The position numbers and the translations under genes were made by a program. 64,000 bases of DNA, from assembly GCA_964470965.1 (NCBI GenBank), contig CAYYIS010000024.1, positions 9,860 through 73,859 on the forward strand. The letters are read 5' to 3'. Every line of letters starts with the position of its first letter. The first letter of the stretch is position 1. Below the pieces are notes generated by a model that was not told the DNA's origin, ran no database searches, and was given only the letters and a program-made list of their open reading frames with translations. Below are positions 26,481 to 34,256 of this stretch, piece by piece. Source of the DNA: CAYYIS01 sp964470965 (lineage in GTDB: Bacteria > JAAXHH01 > JABIQT01).

Positions 26481-28151
26481 ATGTTTCATTATTCATCAAA
26501 GCTGGCTGCCGTTTGCTTTGTCCTTGTCACCATTACTATGCTCCGGGTCGGTGAAAGCCACACGCAAAATACCGGGCCAACCAATTCAGCCGGGAAGGTG
26601 CTACCGGCGGATGCGGCGCCTTTATCACAGCAGGTGGTGCGATTCATGAGTCCGGAGCCCAGGACTCTCGATTCCAGTATCAACGATTACGATACGGAAT
26701 CCACGATCATTCCGTTTGAGCCGCTGCTGCGCAGAGATGAAAACTGGATGCCCGTGCCCGGTGCCGCCGATTCCTATCAGTCCTCGGAAGATGGAAAGAC
26801 CTGGACGTTCCAGATGCGTTCCGGTGCAAAATGGAGCGATGGGCGACCGGTGACCGCCCATGATTTCGTGTATTCTTTCCGGAGGATGGTCAACCCCGGT
26901 GAGGCCAATCCGTACGCCGGTTTTTACTACGACATCAAAAACGCCCAGGCGATCAATCGAGGCGACATTAAGGATCTGGCCCGGCTGGGTGTACGGGCTG
27001 TCGATGATCTGACGCTGGTGATAGAGACCGAGAACGCCGCGCCGTACCTGCCCTACATCGTCTCGTACGGTAGCGCGTTTCCAGTGCCGAAATGGCAGGT
27101 TGAGAAGTACGACAGGAAGTGGACGTTGTTGGGCAACATCGTTTCTAACTCCGGGTTTAAACTGGGTGACTGGGTCAACGGCAGCCACATGACATTCGTG
27201 CCGGACCCCAACTATAACGGTCCCCACAAACCGTATGTGGAAAAAGTCATTCACCCTTTTCGGGAGGCCGCGACGGCGACCATCCTGCCTTACGAAAACG
27301 ATGAAGTTGATATAGAGGTGGTGGATATAACCGACTTGGATCGTATTGAAAAAGATCAGCAGTTGAGCCGTGATCTCGTAAAGGTGGCGGCGCGGGCGTC
27401 CTGGTACCTGTTTTTCCGGACGAAGCAACCTCCTTTTGATGACATCAGGGTCCGCGAGGCCTTTGCCCGGGGCATCAACCGGGAGGCGATCAGCCGGGTG
27501 ATCCTGCGCGGCACCGCGGTTCCTGGATATTCGATGATTCCGCCCGAATTTACGGAGTACAGCGGTGATGCGTTAAAATCGGCCCAGGCATACGATCCCG
27601 CCCGTAGCAAGCAACTGATGCGAGAGGCCGGTTATCCCAACGGTCGTGGTTTTCCCAGGCAGGAGATGTGGCTGCGGGCTCCGACGCCGTCCGTAAATCT
27701 GGTGGGGCAGGCGATCACAAGCATGCTCAAGGACAATCTGGGAATTGACACAACGATTCGCACAGCCGATCGAACGATGTATATGAACGACCTATACAAC
27801 TGGCGCAGGAACCTTGGTTTCATCGTGTTCTACGCAGACTACCTGGATCCGCGCAATATGCTCGATATGATATGGCACTCCCAGCCACAGGGATTCAGCA
27901 GGTCGGACTGGAGCAATCCGGAGTTCGACAGGCTGGTGGAAGAAGCAGCTGCGGAACTTGATCCGGAACGACGTAAATCGTTGTACCGACAGGCTGAGAA
28001 GATCATGGTCGAAGATTATGCCGGTGCTTTCCTGTACCACCCGGTGAATCTGGAGTTGCGTAAGCCTTGGATCAAAGGGTACACGATTAATCCCGACGGT
28101 ATATCCGGCACATTGGATTATACAAAGATATATATTTCGAAAGACCGGTAA
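26481..28151 (+). CDS. Peptide ABC transporter substrate-binding protein (OppA/DppA family)
   Basis: The 556-aa protein starts MFHYSSKLAAVCFVLVTIT, a signal peptide, with GGAGG about ten bases before the ATG. It belongs to solute-binding family 5: ESTIIPFEPLLRRDENW near the N-terminus, KTWTFQMRSGAKWSDGRPVTAHDFVYSF (the family signature, here in two overlapping parts), and a long C-terminal lobe ending in YAGAFLYHPVN. Such proteins catch peptides in the periplasm for an ABC importer. No permease or ATPase gene is adjacent, so this is an orphan binding protein in the window. It is divergent from hemE and fits the peptide-use theme. Confidence 0.93.
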   Translation: MFHYSSKLAAVCFVLVTITMLRVGESHTQNTGPTNSAGKVLPADAAPLSQQVVRFMSPEPRTLDSSINDYDTESTIIPFEPLLRRDENWMPVPGAADSYQSSEDGKTWTFQMRSGAKWSDGRPVTAHDFVYSFRRMVNPGEANPYAGFYYDIKNAQAINRGDIKDLARLGVRAVDDLTLVIETENAAPYLPYIVSYGSAFPVPKWQVEKYDRKWTLLGNIVSNSGFKLGDWVNGSHMTFVPDPNYNGPHKPYVEKVIHPFREAATATILPYENDEVDIEVVDITDLDRIEKDQQLSRDLVKVAARASWYLFFRTKQPPFDDIRVREAFARGINREAISRVILRGTAVPGYSMIPPEFTEYSGDALKSAQAYDPARSKQLMREAGYPNGRGFPRQEMWLRAPTPSVNLVGQAITSMLKDNLGIDTTIRTADRTMYMNDLYNWRRNLGFIVFYADYLDPRNMLDMIWHSQPQGFSRSDWSNPEFDRLVEEAAAELDPERRKSLYRQAEKIMVEDYAGAFLYHPVNLELRKPWIKGYTINPDGISGTLDYTKIYISKDR

Positions 28152-28233
28152 TCCCTGTTGACATTCCGGAATAAGCCTTCTACATTCCGGCCATCGGAGT
28201 ATAGACGTACCTAACAGAATCTTGGAGATTGTT

Positions 28234-29286
28234 TTGCCTGAGACTTATCGCGTGGCTATCGTGGGTTGTGGCGGTATGGGGAAATCCCATGCCAGAGCCT
28301 GGACTTCTAAAGACAGAATCGAACTGGTTGCCGTAGCCGATGTCAGCCAGGAATCGGCCGATCGCCTGGGTCACGAATACGGCGTGGACGCTTATTCCGA
28401 TTACAGAGCCATGTTCGACCAGGAGAAGCCCGACATCGTCAGCATCACCACCTGGCAAAATGTACGAGCGGAAATCACGGTTGCTGCTGCCGAAGCAGGG
28501 GTAAAGGGCATTCTTGGCGAAAAACCCATGGCCGCCAGCTCCGGAGAATCGAGTGATATGATCGAGGCGTGCCAGCGTCATGGAGTGAAACTGGCCATCG
28601 GCCACCAACGTCGGTATGTTCCCCAGAATGTGGAAGCACGGCGGCTCGTTCAGACCGGTGCTATCGGGCAGCCGACGGTCATGCTGCGCCGGGACGGTCA
28701 CGGCCTCCTCAATCGGGGCACCCACGAAATCGATGAATTGATGTTCATGCTGGGCGACCCCGCTCCTCTGTGGGTCATGGGTCAGGTGGGGCGCAAATCT
28801 GACAGATGGGAACGGCGTGTCCGCTGTGAAGACTCCTGTTCCGCCATCATTTGCTTTGAGGGAGGCGTTCGGGGCGTCTACGAAAGTGATCTACCGGAGC
28901 CAGGACTGCACGAACGGGCGACCATTTACGGCACAGAGGGGCAGCTCAAACGCGGGGAAGAAGGCACAATCCTTCTCATGAACGGGGCTCAAGCCGGATG
29001 GCAGACCATAACGCCGCCGGAAGTGCCTGTTGATCAGTTCGACGATTTTGTCGGTTGGATGGACGGCACACTCGAAACGCATCGCAACAATGGGTCTCAG
29101 GCAAAAATCGTGATGGATATCATGATGGCTATCTATGAATCCCTGAGAATCCGCGATGTTGTGGAAATGCCATTCACCACCAGAGAGAACCCGCTGGACC
29201 TGCTCGTAGAAGACGGAACACTCCCGGTTATTACTCCAGGTCAATACGATATCCGCGCTCCGTTCCCCGGACAGGATGAGAATTAG
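28234..29286 (+). CDS. Gfo/Idh/MocA-family NAD(P)-dependent oxidoreductase
   Basis: The 350-aa protein begins with the Rossmann loop AIVGCGGMGKSHARAW, carries the family motif GILGEKPMAAS (the EKP lysine), and continues with the C-terminal alpha/beta domain. The likely start is TTG 28234, six bases after GGAG; the frame is open to an earlier TTG at 28222. Members oxidise or reduce sugars, inositols or their derivatives, and the substrate here is unknown. It stands alone between the peptide-binding protein and rsmI. A short GC stem (29321-29336) follows the stop but lacks a T-run. Confidence 0.9.
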   Translation: MPETYRVAIVGCGGMGKSHARAWTSKDRIELVAVADVSQESADRLGHEYGVDAYSDYRAMFDQEKPDIVSITTWQNVRAEITVAAAEAGVKGILGEKPMAASSGESSDMIEACQRHGVKLAIGHQRRYVPQNVEARRLVQTGAIGQPTVMLRRDGHGLLNRGTHEIDELMFMLGDPAPLWVMGQVGRKSDRWERRVRCEDSCSAIICFEGGVRGVYESDLPEPGLHERATIYGTEGQLKRGEEGTILLMNGAQAGWQTITPPEVPVDQFDDFVGWMDGTLETHRNNGSQAKIVMDIMMAIYESLRIRDVVEMPFTTRENPLDLLVEDGTLPVITPGQYDIRAPFPGQDEN

Positions 29287-29470
29287 CGAGTTCTGACCGG
29301 ATACATTCACGGCTGTCATCCCGGCCAAAGAGCCGGAATCTCCCGATGCAAGGCAACCAGACATTAGATCAGTCATTGCCGGCCTGACGGAGACCACTGC
29401 TGCCGGAGAGGGGATATATCGCCCCTAATTTCAGTCAGTATATTAACACAAGTGCCAAGTCAGCCCGCCT

Positions 29471-30136
29471 ATGCTCTATCTAGTGGCCACTCCCATAGGA
29501 AACCTTGACGATATCACCATACGGGCGATCCAGGTGCTGCGGGATGTTGATGTTGTGGCGAGTGAGGATACCCGTAAGACGGGACGGCTGCTCAAGCATT
29601 TTGGAATACAGGCGCGACAGATTTCCTTCCATGAACACAATGAACATCAGGTGAAGTCCCGTATCATTCAAATGCTCCAGGACGGAGACTCAGTAGCGGT
29701 GGTGACCAACGCCGGGACACCGGGTATCGCCGATCCCGGTTTTACACTCGTTCGTGAGGCGATCGAGACCGGGATCGAGGTGTCTATGGTGCCGGGTCCC
29801 AGCGCCTGCGTTATGGCGCTTGTGCTCTCCGGCCTGCCGGTACACAGTTTTACGTTCCGTGGCTTCCCCCCAAGAAAGCCAGGTCCCAGGAAGCGATTTC
29901 TTGAAGTCGATGAGCCGTCTCCCCATACTCTGATATACTATGAAAGTCCCTACCGCCTGGCCTCTTTCCTGACGGATGCCGTTGCCGTTCTCGGGAATCG
30001 AAAGGCCGCGGTAGCCAACGATCTGACCAAGATGCACGAGGCCGTCTGGCACGGCTCACTGGTGGACCTACGGGATAGAGCGGAGCAAACAGACCAACGC
30101 GGCGAGTTCGTGGTGGTGGTGGCAGGAAAAAACTAA
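29471..30136 (+). CDS. rsmI: 16S rRNA (cytidine-1402-2'-O)-methyltransferase RsmI, short form
   Basis: The 221-aa protein starts MLYLVATPIGNLDDITIRA, the classic RsmI/YraL N-terminus of a tetrapyrrole-methylase-type SAM fold. ASEDTRKTGRLLKHF and SFHEHNEHQ follow, then AVVTNAGTPGIADPG and VPGPSACVMAL. RsmI methylates the 2'-hydroxyl of C1402 in helix 44 of 16S rRNA, at the ribosome P site. Escherichia coli RsmI is about 286 residues; this one lacks the C-terminal extension of 50-60 residues, a length variant seen in other phyla. It lies upstream of the transglycosylase and ArmA/Rmt-type genes on the same strand, so three genes that could act on helix 44 or related RNA are grouped. Confidence 0.95.
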   Translation: MLYLVATPIGNLDDITIRAIQVLRDVDVVASEDTRKTGRLLKHFGIQARQISFHEHNEHQVKSRIIQMLQDGDSVAVVTNAGTPGIADPGFTLVREAIETGIEVSMVPGPSACVMALVLSGLPVHSFTFRGFPPRKPGPRKRFLEVDEPSPHTLIYYESPYRLASFLTDAVAVLGNRKAAVANDLTKMHEAVWHGSLVDLRDRAEQTDQRGEFVVVVAGKN

Positions 30137-30352
30137 TCGGTTTCTGTGAAATAGAATCTAAATCCTTTGTTAATGAATTTGAACAAGGCAGCATATTTTT
30201 TGGGCCACCCTCCGGGATTTAAACCGGGAAAAGCGGAATACTAACGGCTTGTTCGATGCCTTGCCGGGACAGCATATTGTAAAGCGCAACGATATCCCAA
30301 CCGGTATTAGTGATACCTGGATCGATTTATTTTCTGATCCGACAGGAAGACA

Positions 30353-30505
30353 GTGACTGGAAGCCCCCCGGATGGTATTACCGGCACACTGTCGCTCAAC
30401 GGTTACAACGTGCCGCCGGAATCGCTTTTGGAAAGACCAGCCGAACTATTGGGCCATGTACTGCCGCCTCAGCACAGAAAATGTGGGAAACATCCGGGAG
30501 TTTGA
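30353..30505 (+). CDS. Possible 50-aa ORF upstream of the transglycosylase homologue
   Basis: The GTG at 30353 has AGGA six bases before it. The product (GITGTLSLNGYNVPPESLLE, then ERPAELLGHVLPPQ) looks like a folded protein rather than a shadow, and its stop is five bases before the next ATG. There is no hydrophobic segment or recognised motif. It could be a small partner protein or the end of a decayed gene. A longer competing frame (30310-30510) reads less like protein. Confidence 0.35.
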   Translation: MTGSPPDGITGTLSLNGYNVPPESLLERPAELLGHVLPPQHRKCGKHPGV

Positions 30506-30510
30506 TGTAA

Positions 30511-31605
30511 ATGCCCGATCTTCAACTTAATCACGGTCCCTTGCCTCTTCCCGCATTCCTTCCGGATGCAACTAGGGGTGTCGTCCGCTCTGTTGATGCG
30601 TTGGACCTGGAGCAGGCAGGTGTGCAGGCGCTTGTAATGAATGTGTTCCATTTGATGCAGAACCCGGGATCCACCACCATTCAGGCACTCGGTGGATTGC
30701 ACCGCATGGCCGGATGGCCGCGTCCTATCATTACGGATTCCGGTGGTTTTCAAATCTATTCGTTGATTCGTCAGAAGCCCGGCAATGGCAGCATCAGTGA
30801 CAAGGGAATGAGCGTGAAATCCAGGGGGACACGGCGGAAGTTCCAGCTCACACCCGAAAAGAGTGTCCAGCTGCAACTTATGTACGGTACGGACGCGGTC
30901 ATGTGCCTGGACGAATGTACCCATGTGGAAGCGCAAGCATCGGACCAGGAAAAGGCGGTGGGACGAACGATCATGTGGGCGAAGCGGTGCAAGGAGGAAT
31001 TCGAGCGGCAGATAGCTCAACGGAAACCGGATTCGGCTAAACGTCCTATGATCTTCGGTGTGATCCAGGGCGGCGCCGACCTGATCCTGAGGCGGCAGTG
31101 CGCGGATGCACTGATAGAGATCGGCTTTGACGGGTTCGGCTATGGCGGCTGGCCCCTGGACCCGGCCGGCAACCTGCTTCGCGAGGTCCTCGCCGCCGTC
31201 AGATCATACGTTCCTGCACAGTATCCGATGCACGCCTTGGGTGTCGGCCATCCGGAATCAATCGTAGACTGCGTAGCCATGGGCTACACTCTCTTCGACA
31301 GCGCACTGCCAACCCGGGACGCACGGCACGGACGGCTGTATAAGTTCACGGCTGACCCATCGGATCAGGACTTTTCGTTCAGCGGCGATTGGTTTGACCG
31401 GATATATATCCAAGATCAAGAACACATAAAACGTAGAGAGCCAATCTCAAGATTTTGCGAGTGTTTTACATGTATTCGCTATTCCTCCGGTTATCTGCAT
31501 CATCTCTTTACTGGAAAAGAAACGCTGTACTTTCGTTTAGCGACGATCCACAACCTCCACTTCATGATGACCCTGATGTCCCGGTTGTCCCCTGACCGAA
31601 CATGA
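30511..31605 (+). CDS. tRNA-guanine transglycosylase homologue with altered substrate loop
   Basis: The 364-aa protein keeps the core of bacterial Tgt. TDSGGFQ (residues 75-81) and LDEC (133-136) are the substrate-site aspartates, GVIQGG (183-188) is a third landmark, and FDSALPTRDARHG (262-274) includes the nucleophilic aspartate. CECFTC with the later YLHHL is the zinc site (cysteines 316, 318, 321 and a histidine near 331). The base-recognition loop, GGLAVGE in ordinary Tgt, reads GYGGWPLD here (211-217). Tgt exchanges a guanine in RNA for a 7-deazaguanine; paralogues such as archaeal ArcTGT and DpdA act on other sites or on DNA. The altered loop implies a different base or target. It overlaps the next gene by four bases (ATGA), so the two are co-translated. 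No queuosine synthesis gene is in the window. Confidence 0.87.
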   Translation: MPDLQLNHGPLPLPAFLPDATRGVVRSVDALDLEQAGVQALVMNVFHLMQNPGSTTIQALGGLHRMAGWPRPIITDSGGFQIYSLIRQKPGNGSISDKGMSVKSRGTRRKFQLTPEKSVQLQLMYGTDAVMCLDECTHVEAQASDQEKAVGRTIMWAKRCKEEFERQIAQRKPDSAKRPMIFGVIQGGADLILRRQCADALIEIGFDGFGYGGWPLDPAGNLLREVLAAVRSYVPAQYPMHALGVGHPESIVDCVAMGYTLFDSALPTRDARHGRLYKFTADPSDQDFSFSGDWFDRIYIQDQEHIKRREPISRFCECFTCIRYSSGYLHHLFTGKETLYFRLATIHNLHFMMTLMSRLSPDRT

Positions 31606-32402
31606 ATGAGCCTTCTCCCGATCTCCTCAAGAAGCTGATAAAAGATATCCACACGAGTGCGAAATACCGCACGGTATGCGAATCGGTAATCCGGAATATC
31701 GGCAGGCACGAACTATCCATACGGCACTCATACAAGGACGCGGTAAAAGAAACGAAAAACACGCTGCACCAGGTCGCCGGCGCCTACATTCAGGGACGAA
31801 TGCGATACGACAGGTGGATAGATGAGCTCGTCGATAATTCAGACGAATCGCTCAAGAATGCATGCAGGCGACAGATGAGGTACCACGCCTCCACCAGGGA
31901 ACGCCTACCTGTGTTATCGGAATTTTATACCGCCCTGTTCGACCTTCTACCGGAACCGAAATCGATTTGCGACATCGGCTGTGGCCTGAACCCGCTTTCG
32001 ATCCCCTGGATGCCGGTATCCCCGGATACCGTGTTTCATGTATACGACATCTACACGGACCAGGTAGACTACCTGAATCGTTTCTTTACCTGCTGCGGCA
32101 TCAGGGGAAAGGCAACTGCAACGGACATTACGGCTACTCCACCGGATGCCCACGCAGATCTGGCACTGATGTTCAAGATCCTTCCGGTACTTGATCACCT
32201 GCCCTATACGAATCCCCGCACTTTCCTGCAGACCGTAAACGCGGATCACATGGCGGTATCCTTTCCCACTCAAAGTTTAGGTGGAAAAGAGAAGGGCATG
32301 GCAGCGCACTACGAACAGTGGTTTCTGGAGATGATGGATAATTCGTGGGAGGTCGAGCGAATGGTGTTTGAGACGGAACTCGTCTTTGTGGTACGAAGAT
32401 AG
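31602..32402 (+). CDS. ArmA/Rmt-type 16S rRNA (guanine-1405-N7)-methyltransferase family protein
   Basis: The 266-aa protein aligns by eye along nearly its whole length with aminoglycoside-resistance methyltransferases RmtB and ArmA (FmrO family, PF07091). Matching landmarks are SAKYRTVC (19-26), LHQVAGAY (55-62), HASTRERL (95-102), DIGCGLNPLS (124-133, the SAM-binding loop), DLALMFKILPVLD (186-198), and MAVSFPTQSLGGKEKGM (217-233). RmtB is about 251 residues. The family methylates N7 of G1405 in helix 44 and blocks gentamicin- and kanamycin-type drugs. Linkage to rsmI and a Tgt homologue, with no mobile element or drug-export gene nearby, points to a resident RNA-modification role rather than acquired resistance. 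Target and activity are inferred. Confidence 0.9.
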   Translation: MNEPSPDLLKKLIKDIHTSAKYRTVCESVIRNIGRHELSIRHSYKDAVKETKNTLHQVAGAYIQGRMRYDRWIDELVDNSDESLKNACRRQMRYHASTRERLPVLSEFYTALFDLLPEPKSICDIGCGLNPLSIPWMPVSPDTVFHVYDIYTDQVDYLNRFFTCCGIRGKATATDITATPPDAHADLALMFKILPVLDHLPYTNPRTFLQTVNADHMAVSFPTQSLGGKEKGMAAHYEQWFLEMMDNSWEVERMVFETELVFVVRR

Positions 32403-33005
32403 TTATTCGTTTCCCCTTGTCAACCGCAATGCCTCTTCATAATCTTCCCGGGTGTTGACATTGAACAGAATTTGCCGCGTAAACAGCTCCGTGTCATCCG
32501 TCGTAATTATCTTGACCTTTACCTCATCATAAAACCGGATGATCTTGAGATCTCCCTCATTCAGTTTGCGTTCGACCGGTTCGACACAGGTAGCGCTGTA
32601 TACGGCGCACATGGGCTCGAAGCCGTAGTCACTCTTGGGGACGACCACGTCGTTTACCCCATCGGCGAAATCGATCATATACATCAAAAACGAAGACGAT
32701 ACAAACGGCATATCACAGGCAATGCAGACACCGTGCGATGTATCCATGGTCTTCAAACCGGTATAGATACCACCCAGTGAACCGCAGTCGGGCTTGAGGT
32801 CACCAGCCATAGGCAATCCGAGGAATTCATACTCGGCCGGCGTGTTGGTCACGAGGAGGAGTTCATCAGTAACCTGACGGACCGATCGTATCAACCGTTC
32901 GATCAACCGTTCTCCCTGAAACATGCTTAACGCTTTGTTCTCTCCGAATCGCCGGCTTTTTCCGCCCGCCAGAATAATGCCGGTAGTGGAACGGGTGTTC
33001 GGCAT
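32403..33005 (-). CDS. mobA: Molybdenum cofactor guanylyltransferase (MobA family)
   Basis: The 200-aa protein begins with the nucleotidyltransferase loop GIILAGGKSRRFGENKAL, followed by the SLGGIYTGL and ACDMPFVS segments, all expected of MobA. MobA attaches GMP to molybdopterin to make the guanine-dinucleotide cofactor. Length matches the family. The gene is convergent with the ArmA/Rmt-type gene, the two stops being adjacent. MoaD and MoaE are encoded about 27 kb away and a sulfite-oxidase-fold protein at 49678-50334. Sulfite-oxidase-type enzymes do not need the dinucleotide form, so MobA must serve another enzyme outside the window. Confidence 0.92.
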   Translation of the reverse strand: MPNTRSTTGIILAGGKSRRFGENKALSMFQGERLIERLIRSVRQVTDELLLVTNTPAEYEFLGLPMAGDLKPDCGSLGGIYTGLKTMDTSHGVCIACDMPFVSSSFLMYMIDFADGVNDVVVPKSDYGFEPMCAVYSATCVEPVERKLNEGDLKIIRFYDEVKVKIITTDDTELFTRQILFNVNTREDYEEALRLTRGNE

Positions 33006-33464
33006 GAATTCTCCTAAAAAGTGTACGATATGTCCGATAAAATCGTGAACAGCAGAAAAAGGTTCATCCCTGATGTTTCAGTGAGGCAACCACTTCTCGC
33101 AGGTTGGGGCCGACGGTTTGGGGGACGGACCTTACCGTCAACCGATTGAATCTCAGCTTGCGCACTTTTTATGCCACGGCCGATTTTTCACAGAATGCTG
33201 AAGAATTAGCGATAAAGAAATGACTATCAAATGAATTATCGAGGGCGAAACCCGGCGGGTTGTATCGGTGGAGACATAACCCTCGTAAAATTTCCCTTGA
33301 ATCTCAATAAAAACGAATCCTCTCGCTTGACAGCACAGACCGGATGCCGTATCTTTATTGACACTTTTCAGGATGGTTTTCCATGGCTAAAGGGTGGCAA
33401 AATCAACCCTCTTTTCCCTCCGGTTTTCACCCAGTCGCTGTAATGTACAGCGCCACAATAAGAA
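33006..33464. other. Intergenic region between mobA and the TPR gene
   Basis: About 460 bases between divergent genes. The right part holds a good -35/-10 pair (listed separately). A 35-codon frame at 33383-33490 (MAKGWQNQPS...) overlaps the TPR start and could be a leader peptide or chance. I see no tRNA, small RNA signature or repeat. Confidence 0.5.
33327..33355 (+). promoter_or_regulatory. Likely sigma70-type promoter of the TPR gene
   Basis: TTGACA at 33327-33332 is separated by exactly 17 bases from TATCTT at 33350-33355, an optimal spacer with a perfect -35 and a 4/6 -10. It points to the TPR gene starting at 33465, leaving an untranslated leader of about 100 bases. Confidence 0.5.
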
Positions 33465-34226
33465 ATGTACATGTGGTTCTGGTCCCGTAAGCTGAAAAAA
33501 TTACTCGCCGCGCGCGAGCACGACGTCATCATTCCCATGTGCCTCGACCGCCTCCGGCAGCGCCCGCCGGATTACTGGACGTTGCGGGCGCTAGGAATCA
33601 GTCTCATGAATGTAGGCCGTACGAGCGAGTCATTCGAGTGGCTGACCAAGTGCCTGCGGCAGTATCCGAACAAAGTCGCGGTGCAGTACGACCTTGGGCT
33701 GATCTATATGAAGCAGGAATGCTACAGCCAAGCCCGGGATCATATGCTGGCAGCCACGGAAGGCGGTTTCCGCACAGACGCTCTGTTCGTGGATCTGGGC
33801 CGCGTTTACTACTACCTCGGTGAGTTCGAGAAGGCTACCCACTGCTTCCGTGAGGTTATCCGGCGGCGTCCCGGGCATGCGGAAGCCTACAACATGCTCG
33901 GGACCGTCTATAAACGCCACGCAAAATACGACGAGGCCATCGTCACATACAAACAGGCCATCCGCTGCGGGAGTGAAACTGTCGAAAACCGAACCAGTCT
34001 CGCCGAAATTTATGTGCGTCAGGAAAAATGGCAAGCCGCCATAACAGAATACCAACGCGTGCTGGAAATGGAACCCTCCAATTTTGCAGCCCATTTCGCC
34101 CTGGGCTCCGTATTTGAAATACTGGGTAAAAATGCACGGGCCATCAACGAACTCCTCGAAGCCCACCGGATCGACGCAGCCGATGAACGGACGAAGCAGA
34201 AGCTGGAAAAACTGCTCATTAGCTGA
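33465..34226 (+). CDS. Tetratricopeptide-repeat protein
   Basis: The 253-aa soluble protein consists mainly of about six TPR units: YWTLRALGISLMNVGRTSES, VQYDLGLIYMKQECYSQAR, and later units with the usual G-Y-A-P spacing, such as AEAYNMLGTVYKRHAKYDEA and AAHFALGSVFEILGKNARA. TPR domains hold protein partners, and no enzymatic motif is present. There is no signal peptide, so a cytoplasmic location is likely, although the first residues (MYMWFWSRKLKKLLAA) are hydrophobic and basic and might touch the membrane. It has its own promoter and converges with the site-2 protease gene, whose stop is 30 bases away. Confidence 0.9.
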   Translation: MYMWFWSRKLKKLLAAREHDVIIPMCLDRLRQRPPDYWTLRALGISLMNVGRTSESFEWLTKCLRQYPNKVAVQYDLGLIYMKQECYSQARDHMLAATEGGFRTDALFVDLGRVYYYLGEFEKATHCFREVIRRRPGHAEAYNMLGTVYKRHAKYDEAIVTYKQAIRCGSETVENRTSLAEIYVRQEKWQAAITEYQRVLEMEPSNFAAHFALGSVFEILGKNARAINELLEAHRIDAADERTKQKLEKLLIS

Positions 34227-34256
34227 CCCCGGTTCGTATACCTTAATCCTAACTCA

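Noticed and set aside
29321..29336. CCGGC-6-GCCGG hairpin after the Gfo/Idh/MocA gene as a terminator
   Set aside because: Only five pairs and no T-run follows on either strand.
30511..31605. DpdA (DNA 7-deazaguanine) identity for the Tgt homologue
   Set aside because: No dpd cluster genes are near, and length and zinc site are those of tRNA-type Tgt; the question is left to a tree.
31602..32402. Recently acquired aminoglycoside-resistance gene
   Set aside because: No transposase, integron or other resistance gene nearby, and base composition matches its neighbours.
33383..33490. 35-codon frame overlapping the TPR gene start as a leader peptide
   Set aside because: No attenuator-type hairpins or repeated regulatory codons; could be chance.
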